Shown here: positions 18,454 to 28,563 of the stretch, one piece after another
How the letters are laid out: every line of letters starts with the position of its first letter
How positions within the stretch are numbered: position 1 is the stretch's first letter
Assembly: GCF_003667445.1 (NCBI RefSeq)
Contig: NZ_RCTF01000013.1
Span: forward strand, 1 to 64,000
Source: Xanthobacter tagetidis
GTDB taxonomy: Bacteria > Pseudomonadota > Alphaproteobacteria > Rhizobiales > Xanthobacteraceae
Reading direction: 5' to 3'
DNA length: 64,000 nt
Position numbers and translations under genes: made by a program
The notes under the pieces: generated by a model
Database searches by the model: none
What the model saw: the letters and a program-made list of their open reading frames with translations, nothing else
Told to the model about the DNA's origin: nothing

Positions 18454-19022
18454 GCGCCGCCATGGACGACCTCGCCCGCCTGCTGCTGCGCGTCCTGCTG
18501 GTGCCGCTCGGCTATCTTTCCGCTGTGATCGCCGGATCGGCGGTGATCCTGGTGGGCGAGATGCGCATCGGCACGCTCATCGACACCGCCCGGCCGGACG
18601 AGGCGGCGGCCGGAATGTTCGTCGCCATCGGCACGGCGGTGATGGTGTTCGTGCTCCTGCTCTCCGTCATGTGGATGGTGGCGGCGGTCGGCATCCTATT
18701 CTCGGAGGCCTTCGCCGTGCGCTCCTGGATGTTCCATGCGGCGAACGGCGCGGTTTCGGCCTGGATCGCGGCGCAGCTCTTCCAGCCCTCGGAGGGCGCG
18801 CCGATCATCGTCGAGGGGCCGTTCTATGTCGTCGCCGCGGGCCTCGCCGCGGGGCTCGCCTACTGGCTGGTGGCCGGCTCGTCCGCCGGCTTCTACAAGC
18901 CGATCCTGCGCTCGCCGGCCGAGCGGGCGGGCCGGCCGGCTTTGCCCCATCCGGCGCCCCCTGGCGCGCTGCCGCGCGCAGACGGGCCCCCCCGCGGGCC
19001 GGAGGGCGGGGCCCGCCCGTGA
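18450..19022 (+). CDS. Hypothetical four-helix membrane protein
   Basis: This 190-residue protein has about four hydrophobic helices ([60 protein letters not shown] and [20 protein letters not shown]) followed by a Pro/Arg-rich cytoplasmic tail. I recognise no named family. The GTG at 18450 overlaps the VOC stop, suggesting translational coupling; an ATG at 18462 is the alternative start. It is probably co-transcribed with the VOC gene. Confidence 0.7.
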   Translation: MSAAMDDLARLLLRVLLVPLGYLSAVIAGSAVILVGEMRIGTLIDTARPDEAAAGMFVAIGTAVMVFVLLLSVMWMVAAVGILFSEAFAVRSWMFHAANGAVSAWIAAQLFQPSEGAPIIVEGPFYVVAAGLAAGLAYWLVAGSSAGFYKPILRSPAERAGRPALPHPAPPGALPRADGPPRGPEGGARP

Positions 19023-19099
19023 GTTCCGGGCAGCCGAAGGCGCAACTATCCTTTGCGTCCGGGCGCCGTTCCCGCTAAGCCTTCGCGCCCGAGCGTCCC

Positions 19100-19966
19100 A
19101 TGAACCAGCCCCCACCCACCATAAGCCTGTCGGACCTGCGCGCCGAGATCGACCGCATCGACGAAGCGATGCACCGCCTCCTCATGGAGCGCAGCGAGAT
19201 CATCGAGCGCCTGGTCAAGGTCAAGCGCACCGGCGGCGCCGAAGGCGGCTCCGCCTTCCGCCCCGCGCGCGAGGCCGACATGATGCGCCGCCTGGTGCAG
19301 CGCCACGGCGGGCTGCTGCCGCTCGACACGGTGGAGAGCATCTGGCGCGTCATCATCGCCACCTTCACCTACGTCCAGGCGCCCTATCAGGTGCATGCCG
19401 ACATCTCCGGCGGCGAGCCGGTGATGCGCGACAGCGCCCGCTTCCATTTCGGCTTCACGGTGCCGTTCGCGCCGCACATGGGCGCCGAGGCGGCGATCGC
19501 CGCGGTTGCCGCCTCCACCGGCGACCTCGGCCTTATCGCCGCGGCCCCGGCCGCCGCTGGCGCGCCCTGGTGGCGCGCTTTGGAGGCGCCGGACGCGCCC
19601 AAGATCATCGCCCGCCTGCCGTTCGTCGAGCGGGCCGACCACCCCGCAGGCCTGCCGGTGTTCGTGGTGGCGCACCCGATCCGCGACGCGGCCGTCACCG
19701 ACGTGTGCGTCCATTCCCTCCATGTGTCGGGATGGAGCGCGCGCGCCGCCCGTGCCATACCCTCCTTCGCCGAGGCCGTGGTGGCGGCGGACGCCGAGGC
19801 CGGCCCGGCCGGGCGCGAGAGCGCCGCTTTGCTCGTCAGCCTGCCGAAGGGGCGCACCGTCGCCGAGGTGATGGCGGCGCTGGCGGAGGCCGACGCGGTG
19901 GTCACGGCGTCGGTCGGCGTCGGCAGCCACGCCGCCGTGTTCAGACTGGACCAGACCGGGGCCTGA
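19100..19966 (+). CDS. Chorismate mutase (AroQ type) with a C-terminal extension
   Basis: This 288-residue protein has an N-terminal AroQ helical domain at about residues 8-95 ([33 protein letters not shown] and [16 protein letters not shown]). It converts chorismate to prephenate at the branch to phenylalanine and tyrosine. The remaining ~190 residues resemble neither prephenate dehydratase nor ACT domains in an obvious way; this extension is usual for the chorismate mutases that sit beside hisC and tyrA in Hyphomicrobiales and may be regulatory. The two genes that follow encode the aromatic aminotransferase and the cyclohexadienyl dehydrogenase. Confidence 0.88.
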   Translation: MNQPPPTISLSDLRAEIDRIDEAMHRLLMERSEIIERLVKVKRTGGAEGGSAFRPAREADMMRRLVQRHGGLLPLDTVESIWRVIIATFTYVQAPYQVHADISGGEPVMRDSARFHFGFTVPFAPHMGAEAAIAAVAASTGDLGLIAAAPAAAGAPWWRALEAPDAPKIIARLPFVERADHPAGLPVFVVAHPIRDAAVTDVCVHSLHVSGWSARAARAIPSFAEAVVAADAEAGPAGRESAALLVSLPKGRTVAEVMAALAEADAVVTASVGVGSHAAVFRLDQTGA

Positions 19967-19995
19967 CAGCGCCCCCGGATTTCGGAGTTCGCGTG

Positions 19996-21153
19996 ATGTC
20001 CGCCGTGCGAGAGCCTTCCCCCGCCTCCCCCGCCCGCCCCGAGCCGCGGCCGGGTGTGCTCGCCATCGAGGCCTATGTGCCCGGCAAGAGCCATGCGCCG
20101 GGGGTGGAGAAGGTCTACAAGCTCTCCTCCAACGAGACCCCGATGGGTCCGAGCGCGAAGGCGGTCGCCGCCTTCCAGGAGGCCGGCCGCAGGCTCGAGG
20201 ACTATCCCGACGGCGCGGCGCGCGTGCTGCGCGAGGCCATCGCCAAGGCGAACGGGCTCGACCCCGCGCGCATTATCTGCGGCGCCGGCTCCGACGAGAT
20301 CCTGAACCTCGTCGCGCACGCCTATCTCGGCCCCGGCGACGAGGCGGTTTTCTGCGAGCACGGATTCCTGGTCTACCGCATCGCCACGCTGGCCGCCGGC
20401 GGCACGCCGGTGGTGGCGAAGGAGCGCAACCTCACCGCCGACGTGGACGCCATGCTCGCCTGCGTGAGCCCGCGCACCAAGGTGGTGTTCCTCGCCAATC
20501 CCAACAACCCGACCGGCACCTATCTGCCGTTCGACGAGGTGCGGCGCCTGCATGCCGGCCTGCCGCCCCATGTCCTGCTGGTGCTCGACGCGGCCTATGC
20601 GGAATATGTCCGCCGCAACGACTACGAGACCGGGCTGGAGCTGGCGCTCACGGCCGACAACGTGCTGATGGCGCGCACCTTCTCCAAGATCCACGGCCTC
20701 GCGGCGCTGCGCATCGGCTGGGCGGTGGGTCCGGCGCACGTGATCGACGCCATGAACCGCATCCGCGGCCCGTTCAACATGAACGCGCCGGCCTTGCTGG
20801 CGGGCGCCGCCGCCATCGCCGATGCGGCCCATGTGGAGAAGTCGGTGGCCCACAACGAGGCGTGGCTGCCCTGGCTGACCGCCGAGATCGAGAAGCTCGG
20901 GCTCAAGGTCACGCCCTCGGTGGCGAACTTCGTGCTGATCCACTTCCCGAAGGAAGCCGGCCGCACGGCCAAGGAAGCGGACGCCTTCCTGCTGAAGCGC
21001 GGCCTGGTGCTGCGGCAGGTGGGGGCCTATGGCCTGCCGGACAGCCTGCGCATGACGGTGGGCTCGGAGGAGGCGAACCGCCTGGCGGTGGCCGCGCTCG
21101 CCGACTTCATGGCCGGCAAGACGGCGGGCAAGACGGCGGACCCGGCGCCGTGA
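19996..21153 (+). CDS. hisC: Histidinol-phosphate/aromatic aminotransferase
   Basis: This 385-residue class I/II aminotransferase of the HisC family shows the PLP-binding features [24 protein letters not shown] and the Schiff-base lysine in [17 protein letters not shown]. The substrate-end [10 protein letters not shown] carries the carboxylate-binding Arg. Its position between chorismate mutase and prephenate dehydrogenase suggests that transamination of prephenate or of aromatic 2-oxo acids is a main role, with histidine biosynthesis also possible. The ATG at 19996 is 29 bases after the mutase stop, and the stop overlaps the next start as GTGA. Confidence 0.92.
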   Translation: MSAVREPSPASPARPEPRPGVLAIEAYVPGKSHAPGVEKVYKLSSNETPMGPSAKAVAAFQEAGRRLEDYPDGAARVLREAIAKANGLDPARIICGAGSDEILNLVAHAYLGPGDEAVFCEHGFLVYRIATLAAGGTPVVAKERNLTADVDAMLACVSPRTKVVFLANPNNPTGTYLPFDEVRRLHAGLPPHVLLVLDAAYAEYVRRNDYETGLELALTADNVLMARTFSKIHGLAALRIGWAVGPAHVIDAMNRIRGPFNMNAPALLAGAAAIADAAHVEKSVAHNEAWLPWLTAEIEKLGLKVTPSVANFVLIHFPKEAGRTAKEADAFLLKRGLVLRQVGAYGLPDSLRMTVGSEEANRLAVAALADFMAGKTAGKTADPAP

Positions 21154-22091
21154 CCCGGCCGCTGGTGGACCGCCTCGCCATCGTCGGGGCCGGGCTGATC
21201 GGCTCGTCCATCGCCCGCGCGGCGCGCGAGAACCACCTCGCCGGCACCATCGTGGTGGCCGACCGCGACCCTTCCGTCTGCGGCCGCGTGCGCGCGCTCG
21301 GCTTCGCCGACGATGTCACGCAGAGCGCGCGCGAGGCCGCGGAGGGCGCGGACATCGTCATCCTCTGCGTGCCCGTGGGCGCGACGGAGGCGGTGGCGGC
21401 CGAGGTCGGCCCGGCACTGAAGCCGGGCGCCATCATCTCGGACGTGGGCTCGGTGAAGGGCGCGGTGCTCGCCGCTTTGGCGCCGCATGTGCCGGCCCAT
21501 GCTTTCCTCGTTCCCGCCCATCCGGTGGCGGGCACCGAATTCTCAGGCCCCGACGCGGGCTTCGCCACCTTGTTCGAGAACCGCTGGTGCATCGTCACCC
21601 CGCCCGAGGGCACCGATCCCGCGGCGGTGGAGCGCATCCGCATGCTGTGGCGCGCCATGGGCGCGAACGTCGAGGTGATGAGCGCCGAGCACCACGACCT
21701 GGTGCTCGCCATCACCTCCCATGTTCCGCACCTCATCGCCTACAACATCGTCGGCACGGCGGCGCACCTCGAAGAGACGCTCACCTCCGAGGTCATCAAG
21801 TTCTCGGCCGGCGGCTTCCGCGACTTCACGCGCATCGCCGCCTCCGACCCGACCATGTGGCGCGACGTGTTCCTCACCAACCGCGAGGCGGTGCTGGAGA
21901 TGCTCGGCCGCTTCACCGAGGACCTTTCGGCGCTCCAGAGGGCGATCCGCTACGGCGACGGGGACGCGCTGTTCGACCACTTCACCCGGACCCGGGCGAT
22001 CCGCCGCTCCATCATCGAGCAGGGCCAGGAGACGCCGGCCCCCGACTTCGGCCGGCGCGCTGTAGAGAAGCAGAAGCACGAGGAAAGCTGA
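21150..22091 (+). CDS. tyrC: Prephenate/arogenate (cyclohexadienyl) dehydrogenase
   Basis: This 313-residue NAD(P)-dependent enzyme starts with the Rossmann motif [20 protein letters not shown]. The dehydrogenase core includes [18 protein letters not shown], with the substrate-binding His, and [20 protein letters not shown]. It oxidatively decarboxylates prephenate or arogenate on the way to tyrosine. The GTG start at 21150 overlaps the hisC stop by four bases, so the two genes are translationally coupled. No ACT domain is present. Confidence 0.93.
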   Translation: MTRPLVDRLAIVGAGLIGSSIARAARENHLAGTIVVADRDPSVCGRVRALGFADDVTQSAREAAEGADIVILCVPVGATEAVAAEVGPALKPGAIISDVGSVKGAVLAALAPHVPAHAFLVPAHPVAGTEFSGPDAGFATLFENRWCIVTPPEGTDPAAVERIRMLWRAMGANVEVMSAEHHDLVLAITSHVPHLIAYNIVGTAAHLEETLTSEVIKFSAGGFRDFTRIAASDPTMWRDVFLTNREAVLEMLGRFTEDLSALQRAIRYGDGDALFDHFTRTRAIRRSIIEQGQETPAPDFGRRAVEKQKHEES

Positions 22092-22122
22092 GCCCGGCGG
22101 CGAGTGTCACTACCCTCCTGCC

Positions 22123-23580
22123 ATGTTAGATTGCACGGCGACTGGGGAACGGGAGCGCATGGCGCAAGGGCATGGGGGATTGCGCCTGAAATGGGCAGCG
22201 GCTGCGATCCTGTTCGCGGTCGTGTTCGGCGCGAGCCTGTTCGGCATCCTGACGCGCACTTCGGGCTTTCTCGCCGCCTTCTGGCCAGCGAACGCGCTGC
22301 TGCTGGGACTGCTGGTGCGCTTTCCGCGCCTCGACACCGTCGGCGGATGGATCGGCGCCCTCCTGGGCTATCTTGCCGCCGATCTCCTGGCCGGCGGCGA
22401 TCTGGTCAAGACCGTCTGGCTGACGGTGGCGAACCTCAGCGGCGTGGCGGTGGGCGTGACGCTGTTCGGCATGCTCAACGAGGAGGACCGCCGGCTGCGG
22501 CGCCCGCTCTCGGTGCTGTTCCTGTTCGGCATCTCCATGGGCGTCGGCGCCGCCGCGGCGGTGATCGGCGCGCCCGGAGTGCCGGCCTTCTTCGGCAAGG
22601 ACCTCTATGTCGGCGCGGCGTTCTGGTTCGCCACCGAGACCACCAACGCGATCATCCTTCTGCCGGTCATCCTCACCGCACCCTGGCCGCCGCGCCTGCT
22701 GCGGCTGCGGCGGCTGGACGACCTGCGCGCCCTCGGCCAGAGGGCCGCACCGGTTGCCGCCCTCGTTGTGTCGCTGATCCTGGGGGCGCTCATCGGCGAC
22801 CCGGGGGCGGCCAGCGGCGGTCCGGGGGCGCTGGCGTTTCCGGCGCCGGCCCTGCTGTGGTGCGCCCTGTCCTACTCGCTGTTCGGGACGGCGGTGCTGA
22901 CCATGCTGGTCAGCATCTGGCAGCTCCTGTCGATGACCTACGGCCCGCTGGGGCCCGAGAATGCGCCGCTCGACAATGCCGCGGCGGTGGACCGCCTCGC
23001 CATCATGCTGCTGGCCCTCGGCCCGCTCACCGCCGCGAGCATCAACGCCGCCCGCAACGACCTGCTGAAGCGGCTCGAAGCGATCGCCACCTATGATTCC
23101 CTCACCGGGGCGCTCGCGCGCGCCGCCTTCCTGGAGCGGGCGAACCAGCACTTCGTCGATCCGGCGCGCGCGGCATCCGTCGCCGTGCTGATGCTCGACA
23201 TCGACCGCTTCAAGCGGATCAACGACACCTATGGCCACGCCGCGGGGGACGTGGCGCTCGCGGCCGTGGCCGGCACCATCGGCAGCGCCCTCAGGGAGGG
23301 CGACCTGTTCGGCCGCATGGGCGGGGAGGAGTTCGCCATCGTCCTGCCGCGCGCCGCCGCCGACTCGGCGATGGTCGCCGAGCGGCTGCGGGCGGCGGTC
23401 GCGGCGATGGCCATTCCCATCGACGGGACGGCGTCGCTCACGCTGACGGTGAGCATCGGCGTCGCACGCCCCGCGAGGACCGCTCCGGCCGAACTCGACC
23501 GCCTTCTGGGCGCGGCCGATCGGGCGCTCTACCAGGCGAAGAACACCGGTCGCGACCGGGTCGTGTGCGTCGAAGGCTGA
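22123..23580 (+). CDS. Membrane diguanylate cyclase (MASE1-like sensor plus GGDEF)
   Basis: This 485-residue protein has an N-terminal part of roughly eight membrane helices resembling MASE1 (LKWAAAAILFAVVFGASLFG, FWPANALLLGLLVRFPRLDT, GAAFWFATETTNAIILLPVI). A C-terminal GGDEF domain starts near residue 325 (YDSLTGALARAAFLERANQH). The active site is GGEEF at residues 400-404, so it should make cyclic di-GMP. An RxxD inhibitory site (Arg391 to Asp394) sits exactly five residues upstream, predicting product feedback. No EAL domain is present. The ligand sensed by the membrane part is unknown. Confidence 0.9.
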   Translation: MLDCTATGERERMAQGHGGLRLKWAAAAILFAVVFGASLFGILTRTSGFLAAFWPANALLLGLLVRFPRLDTVGGWIGALLGYLAADLLAGGDLVKTVWLTVANLSGVAVGVTLFGMLNEEDRRLRRPLSVLFLFGISMGVGAAAAVIGAPGVPAFFGKDLYVGAAFWFATETTNAIILLPVILTAPWPPRLLRLRRLDDLRALGQRAAPVAALVVSLILGALIGDPGAASGGPGALAFPAPALLWCALSYSLFGTAVLTMLVSIWQLLSMTYGPLGPENAPLDNAAAVDRLAIMLLALGPLTAASINAARNDLLKRLEAIATYDSLTGALARAAFLERANQHFVDPARAASVAVLMLDIDRFKRINDTYGHAAGDVALAAVAGTIGSALREGDLFGRMGGEEFAIVLPRAAADSAMVAERLRAAVAAMAIPIDGTASLTLTVSIGVARPARTAPAELDRLLGAADRALYQAKNTGRDRVVCVEG

Positions 23581-23602
23581 TGCCCGCGCGGCGGCACGGG
23601 GA

Positions 23603-24124
23603 TCAGCCCAGCGCCGCAGCCCGGCGGGCGATGAGGGCGATGGCCTCGTGCTCGGCCTCATCGGGCGTCCGGCCGGCGCTGGCGGCGACCACCGCCGCCA
23701 TGGCCGCATGCGCTCGCGTCTCGGGCGTCCCGGACGCATCCGGCAGGCCGGCGGCGAGCGCCGACAGCGTGTCGAGCTCGATCAGCTCGGATTCGATCTC
23801 CACCTTCTTCAGCTTGTCGCGCAGCGCCTCGGTCACGGCAGAAGGACCGGGCGGCGGGCCGGACTTCAGGCGCTGGCGTACCGCGCGCAGCGCCTTCACC
23901 ACCTCCACGTGCCAGGTCCCGACCGCTGCCTGCGCGGCGGCGAGCGCGGCCGCGTCCACGCGCGCCCCGCGCACGGCGCCGGCAAAGGCGGCGAACAGCA
24001 GCAGGTTCACGTCCACGGCGGCGCGGTCCTGCAGCACCAGGCAGGCGGGTGGCACGCCCTCGCTCGCATAGACCTTGAGCGCGAAGCGCGCGAGGTCGCT
24101 CGATCCAGGTCCGCTCTGGTCCAT
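23603..24124 (-). CDS. TIGR02444 family protein
   Basis: This 173-residue soluble helical protein shows the pattern of the TIGR02444 family: an N-terminal DLARFALKVYASEGVPPACL block, a QDRAAVDVNLLLFAAFAG stretch, and a C-terminal ERE/ELE-rich helix. The function of the family is unknown. The ATG at 24124 is used rather than the upstream GTG at 24133 because a perfect GGGGAGG ribosome-binding site lies 8 bases before the ATG and would overlap the GTG. It converges with the diguanylate cyclase gene, and a block of repeats follows its 5' side. Confidence 0.7.
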   Translation of the reverse strand: MDQSGPGSSDLARFALKVYASEGVPPACLVLQDRAAVDVNLLLFAAFAGAVRGARVDAAALAAAQAAVGTWHVEVVKALRAVRQRLKSGPPPGPSAVTEALRDKLKKVEIESELIELDTLSALAAGLPDASGTPETRAHAAMAAVVAASAGRTPDEAEHEAIALIARRAAALG

Positions 24125-24161
24125 GGCAATCACCTCCCCTGCCGGCGCTCGGCCGCACGAT

Positions 24162-24507
24162 GCGCCCCGCTTCCTCGCTCACCCCCGTCATGCCCCGGCT
24201 TGTCCGGGGCATCCACCCCGCCGTTTGCCCCACGCCTCGGTGCTCCAGCGCCGGAACGCCCGCTTGGCCGCCGGGTGGATCCCCCGGACAAGCCGGGGGA
24301 TGACGGCGGCCTCCGGTTTTCCGGCGCCTCGTGCGGGCCGCAACGCCGGCGCTCCGGCGCCTCCGCGCCCCGCTTCCTCGCTCACCCCGTCATGCCCCGG
24401 CTTGTCCTGGGCATCCACCGCGCCGTTTGCCCCACGCCTCGGTGCTCCAGCGCCGGAACGCCCGCTTGGCCGCCGGGTGGATCCCCCGGACAAGCCGGGG
24501 GATGACG
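24162..24507. repeat. Tandem pair of palindromic repeats, copies B and C
   Basis: Two nearly identical units of about 140 bases, 24162-24305 and 24366-24507, are separated by about 60 bases. Each begins GCGCCCCGCTTCCTCGCTCA, contains the REP-like inverted ends (GTCATGCCCCGGCTTGTCC... and ...GGACAAGCCGGGGGATGACG), and shares an uninterrupted core of about 85 bases. The near-identity suggests recent duplication or gene conversion. The block fills the gap upstream of the TIGR02444 gene, at the outer edge of the catabolic island. Confidence 0.85.
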
Positions 24508-24551
24508 GGGCATGAGAATCGAAGGGCCTGGGCTGAAGCGAGGACTGCCCC

Positions 24552-26183
24552 CTACGCCCGCAGCACCTTGCGGTCCACCTTCAGCAGCGTGGTGCGCGGC
24601 AGCGCGTCGATATAGGCGAAGGCGGCGGGCACCTTGTAGCCGCCAAGGGGACGCACCTCGTCGCGCAGCCCCTGTTCGAGCTCCGGCGCGGGCGCCCGCC
24701 CGTCCTTCAGCACCACGAAGGCCTTCGGCTTCACGAGCCCGTCCTCATCCTCGAACGAAACAACCGCCGCTTCCTTCACCGCCGGATGGCGCATGAGGGC
24801 GGCCTCGATCTCCAGCGGCGAGACCCACAGGCCGCTGACCTTGAACACGTCGTTCTCGCGGCCGGCGAACCAGAAATAGCCGTCCTCGTCGAAGGTCAGG
24901 TTGTCGCCGCTGCGGGTCCAGCCGCCGATGAAGGTCTCGCGCGACTTCTCATACTTGCGCCAGTAGAAGAAGCAGGCGGTCTTGCTCCTGATCCACGCCT
25001 CGCCCGGCACGTTCGGCTCGGTGACCTCGTGCCCGTCCTCGTCCATGAGCTTGATCTCGTAGCCGAACACGGGCCGGCCCAGGCTGCCGCGCTTGAAGTC
25101 CTTCGGCCGGTTGGCGATCCACTCATAGGTCACTTCCGATGAGCCGATGGAATCGAGGATCTCGATGCCGAAACGGGCATGGAACGCCTCGAACAGATGC
25201 GGCGGGATCTTCTCCGAGGCGCTGGCGACGAAGGCGAGCGCCGGCGGCTTCGCGAAGTCGTCCTTGTCCTCGATGAAGTCGAGCAGGTTGCGCAGGATGG
25301 TGGGCACGGTGACGAGCTTCGTCACGCGCTCCTTGTCCAGGATGTCGAGCACCACGTCGGGCCGCGCCGGCTGGCGGGTGAGCACCGCGGTCGCCCCGTA
25401 ATAGAGCGGGATCAGCACGCCAGGCCACAGACCATGGGTGAAGTATTTCTTGGACGAGGCGAACACCACGTCGTCGCGCGCATACTCCCAGAACGGCCCG
25501 TGCCGCTCCGGCACCACCAGGAAGTCGTGGGTGAGGTGGGTGATGCCCTTGGCCGGCCCCGTGGTGCCGCCGGAATAGAACATGTAGCACACGTCGTTGG
25601 CATGCCGCGTGGTGCCGGCGAAGGGCAGGTCCTGCCTCAGCGCCGCGAACTCCCGCACCTGCCGCCCGCCGACCTTGCCGGCGATGGCGCCCGCCTCGCC
25701 GCGCACCAGGATGCATTCCAGCGAGGACGGCAGGCGCTCGGCGATCTCCTCCAGCTTGCCCAGCTGCTCGGCGTCGATGAACAGCGCCCGCGCCCCGGTG
25801 TCGATGAGGAAATAGAGCAGGTCCTTGGCCTTGTAGAGGTCGGACACCACAGCCGGGACGAGGCCCGCATGGATGGCGCCGAGCCACATGGCCACGTATT
25901 CGGCGCTGTCGGTGCCGAACAGCAGCACCCGCTGCTCGGGCTGGAGGCCGGCATCGAGCAGGCCGCCCGCGCTGGCGCGCACCAGCGCGTCGAGGGCGCG
26001 GTAGGAGATCGCCGCGCCGTCGATGACGAGCGCGGTCTTGGCGGCGGTGACGGGGTCCGCGAGGTGCCGGCCGATCAGCGTCTCGATCGGGTCGAGCCAG
26101 TCGGGAACCTCTGGGTCACGGAACGCGCGCCAGTCGGCGCAATACAGGCGGTCCTTGGCGGACGCCGTCGGGTGGTCGAGCAT
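24552..26183 (-). CDS. Benzoate-CoA ligase-type acyl-CoA synthetase
   Basis: This 543-residue ANL adenylating enzyme activates a carboxylic acid with ATP and CoA. The P-loop motif FYSGGTTGPAKG is at residues 202-213. WTRSGDNLTFDEDGYFWFAG and GRENDVFKVSGLWVSPLEIE are the hinge-region motifs, and the catalytic C-terminal lysine is probably Lys535 in LPRTTLLKVDRK. The VSGLWVSPLE form is typical of benzoate- and hydroxybenzoate-CoA ligases. It is the last gene of the minus-strand catabolic operon, after UbiX and UbiD. The acid activated is unknown; an aromatic or furan carboxylate is the best inference. The start is supported by GGAG and AAGAAG before the ATG. Confidence 0.85.
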   Translation of the reverse strand: MLDHPTASAKDRLYCADWRAFRDPEVPDWLDPIETLIGRHLADPVTAAKTALVIDGAAISYRALDALVRASAGGLLDAGLQPEQRVLLFGTDSAEYVAMWLGAIHAGLVPAVVSDLYKAKDLLYFLIDTGARALFIDAEQLGKLEEIAERLPSSLECILVRGEAGAIAGKVGGRQVREFAALRQDLPFAGTTRHANDVCYMFYSGGTTGPAKGITHLTHDFLVVPERHGPFWEYARDDVVFASSKKYFTHGLWPGVLIPLYYGATAVLTRQPARPDVVLDILDKERVTKLVTVPTILRNLLDFIEDKDDFAKPPALAFVASASEKIPPHLFEAFHARFGIEILDSIGSSEVTYEWIANRPKDFKRGSLGRPVFGYEIKLMDEDGHEVTEPNVPGEAWIRSKTACFFYWRKYEKSRETFIGGWTRSGDNLTFDEDGYFWFAGRENDVFKVSGLWVSPLEIEAALMRHPAVKEAAVVSFEDEDGLVKPKAFVVLKDGRAPAPELEQGLRDEVRPLGGYKVPAAFAYIDALPRTTLLKVDRKVLRA

Positions 26184-26242
26184 CTTCTTTTGTCTCCATC
26201 GGCGCCGTGCCGATGCCTTCGTCTTCGCGGGCGCGTCGGGGT

Positions 26243-26851
26243 TCAGTCGCGGTTCGTCGGCGTGAGCGCGGACAGATCGAGGCTGGTGTCGGCCTCGGTC
26301 CAGCGCTTGACGATGCCGGCGTCGAAGCCGAACAGGTCGAGCGCCCGCCCGACGCTCTGGTTGATGATGTCGTCGATGGTCTTGGGCCGGTGGTAGAAGC
26401 CCGGCACCGGCGGCATGATGATCGCCCCGTTGCGCGTCGCCTGGTCCATCACCGCGATGTGGCCGGCATGGAGCGGCGTCTCGCGGAACATGACGACGAG
26501 GCGGCGCCGCTCCTTCAGCACCACGTCGGCGGCGCGCGCGATCAGGTCGCCGGAATTGCAGTGGGCGATGGAAGAGAGCGTCTTCACCGAGCAGGGCGCC
26601 ACCAGCATGCCCTCGGTGCGGAACGAGCCCGAGGCGATGGAGGCGCCGATGTCCTTGTAGTTGTGCAGCACATCGGCGAGCGCCTTGAGCTGGTCCCAGG
26701 TGACGTCGGTCTCCTCCATCAGCGTGCGCTGGGCGGAGGGCGAGACCACCAGATGGGTCTCCACGTCCGGTATGGCCCGCAGCACCTGCAGCGCGCGCAC
26801 GCCGTAGATGGCGCCCGAGGCGCCGGACATGGCGATGATGAGACGCTTCAT
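26243..26851 (-). CDS. ubiX: UbiX-family flavin prenyltransferase
   Basis: This 202-residue flavoprotein has the UbiX/Pad1 hallmarks: MKRLIIAMSGASGAIYGVRA at the N-terminus, LVVSPSAQRTLMEE, PCSVKTLSSIAHCNSGDLIA and MPPVPGFYHRPKTIDDIINQ. It joins a dimethylallyl group to FMN to make prenylated FMN, the cofactor of UbiD enzymes. The adjacent ubiD-family gene (26983-28464) is its obvious client. A housekeeping ubiX for ubiquinone may exist elsewhere, so this copy is likely dedicated to the catabolic operon. Confidence 0.92.
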   Translation of the reverse strand: MKRLIIAMSGASGAIYGVRALQVLRAIPDVETHLVVSPSAQRTLMEETDVTWDQLKALADVLHNYKDIGASIASGSFRTEGMLVAPCSVKTLSSIAHCNSGDLIARAADVVLKERRRLVVMFRETPLHAGHIAVMDQATRNGAIIMPPVPGFYHRPKTIDDIINQSVGRALDLFGFDAGIVKRWTEADTSLDLSALTPTNRD

Positions 26852-26982
26852 ACTTCAACTCCCAACCGTGCGGCGCCGTATCATGGACGGCGAGCCCGCC
26901 CCGCCGCGCGCCCTCAAGGCTGCGGCGAGACGGGCGATGATGGAGCCTGCGCCACCGGCGGGCGGCGGCGCGGGCGATGGCG

Positions 26983-28464
26983 TCAGAAGCCGTATTCCTT
27001 CCAGCGGCTGTTCACGAGCTCCCAGTCCTGCGGCTCGGGCATCACCGAGCGGGGATAGCGATCACCCTGGTAGTTCGCTTCCGGTTCGAAATCGAGATTG
27101 ATGGTGGCATCGATCAGCACGCGGCACCACTTGCCGGTGCCGTACATGTTGGTGTCGCGGTACTTGAGGCGGGTCGAGGGGTCGAGCGCCGAGCCGAACG
27201 TGCCGGGGAAGAAGACGATGTCGTCCTCCGCCGCGTTCACGCGGTAGGCGAACGCCCAGTCGAGCGCGCCGTAGTCGTGGATGTCGATGTCCTCGTCCAC
27301 CACCCAGATGTGCTTGTAGCGCAAGTGCGCGGCATTCGAGCCCCAGATGGCGCAGGCCGCCTGCTTGGCCTGGCCGCGATAGGTCTGGCGCAGCTGGATG
27401 ATGAGGGTGGTCCCGTTGTTGGCCGGCGGGCAGTGCACGTCGGTCACGCCCGGCACGCCGGAGCGCTCCAGGATGTTCCAGGCGAGCGCGGCGCGCTGCA
27501 CCGAGCTCATCACGGAATTCTCGTTCAGCATCTTCGGCATGGTCCCTTCGAGGGTGCCGCGGAAGATGGGGTTGTTGCGGTGGGTGATGGCCGTCACCCG
27601 CACCGTGTGCTTGAGGCACTGGTCGCCGCCGAAATAGCCCGTGTACTCGCCGAACGGGCCTTCCAGCTCGAAGGTGGAGGGATCGTTGGAGATCCAGCCC
27701 TCGATGACGATCTCGGCGCTGGCCGGCACCTTGAGCGGCACGGTCTCGCAGTCCACCAGTTCTACCGGCGCGCCGCGCAGCGCGCCCATGACGTCGTACT
27801 CGGACACGTCGGGCGGAATCGGCGAGGAGGCGCAGAACGGCAGGCAGGGCTCCCAGCCATAGATGAAGGCCACCGGCATTTCCTTGCCCTGGCCATTATA
27901 CTTGGCGAAGTCCTGGCCCCAGTTCTGCGGCCGCCACAGGAGCACCGGCAGGGTGTTCTTCTGGCCGATCATGCCGCGATACATGCCGACATTGAGGCGG
28001 CCGGTCTCCGGGTCGGCGGTCACCGTGCCCTGCATGGTGTTGATGTAGCGCCCGCCGTCGAGGCGGTGCCAGCGCGGCACGGGGAACTCGAACAGGTTGA
28101 TGTCGTCGCCCTTGAGGATGTTCTCCTTCACCGGGCCGGTCGCCACCGTGACGGGGGGGATGCGGCTCGCATAGGCCTTGCGGGCGGCCTTCACGAGGTC
28201 GGTGATGGGCGCGTCCGGCGGCAGGCCGAACATCATGGCGACGCGCGAATACTTCGACAGGCCGCCGGTGAACAGCTGGGTGCAGCGGCCGTCCTTGTAG
28301 TCCTTGATGTTCTTGAACAGGAGAGCGGGACCGTCACCGTTGCCGAAGGCCTTTCGGGTGATCGTTCCCAGCTCGCAATCCCAGTCCACCTCGCTGGTGA
28401 TCTCCTTCAGCTCGCCGGCCTGGCGCAGGTGATCGATCCAACCCCGCAAATCACCGAATTGCAT
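26983..28464 (-). CDS. UbiD-family prFMN-dependent decarboxylase
   Basis: This 493-residue UbiD-family enzyme reversibly decarboxylates aromatic, heteroaromatic or unsaturated acids using prenyl-FMN. The catalytic Glu-Arg-Glu set appears as Arg163 in LNVGMYRGMIGQ and Glu268/Glu273 in FELEGPFGEYTGYFGG. TPLKVPASAEIVIEGWI-like sequence and the C-terminal VMPEPQDWELVNSRWKEYGF complete the family pattern. With ubiX, a CoA ligase and an ABC importer in the same operon, it is a catabolic rather than a ubiquinone enzyme. Candidate substrates include furan-dicarboxylate (HmfF-type) and aromatic dicarboxylates or their CoA esters; the sequence alone does not decide. A good GGGAG site precedes the ATG. 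Confidence 0.9.
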   Translation of the reverse strand: MQFGDLRGWIDHLRQAGELKEITSEVDWDCELGTITRKAFGNGDGPALLFKNIKDYKDGRCTQLFTGGLSKYSRVAMMFGLPPDAPITDLVKAARKAYASRIPPVTVATGPVKENILKGDDINLFEFPVPRWHRLDGGRYINTMQGTVTADPETGRLNVGMYRGMIGQKNTLPVLLWRPQNWGQDFAKYNGQGKEMPVAFIYGWEPCLPFCASSPIPPDVSEYDVMGALRGAPVELVDCETVPLKVPASAEIVIEGWISNDPSTFELEGPFGEYTGYFGGDQCLKHTVRVTAITHRNNPIFRGTLEGTMPKMLNENSVMSSVQRAALAWNILERSGVPGVTDVHCPPANNGTTLIIQLRQTYRGQAKQAACAIWGSNAAHLRYKHIWVVDEDIDIHDYGALDWAFAYRVNAAEDDIVFFPGTFGSALDPSTRLKYRDTNMYGTGKWCRVLIDATINLDFEPEANYQGDRYPRSVMPEPQDWELVNSRWKEYGF

Positions 28465-28563
28465 CTTGCTACTCCCTTGGGACCATGCGCGTTTATGGTT
28501 CTCTGGTGCCGGCGCGCTCCCCGGCATCATGCTTCCCGTGGCGGGCCGATGGCGGGCGTGACG

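Noticed and set aside
24162..24507. CRISPR array
   Set aside because: Only two units of about 140 bases with palindromic ends are present; there are no short regular repeats, spacers or cas genes.
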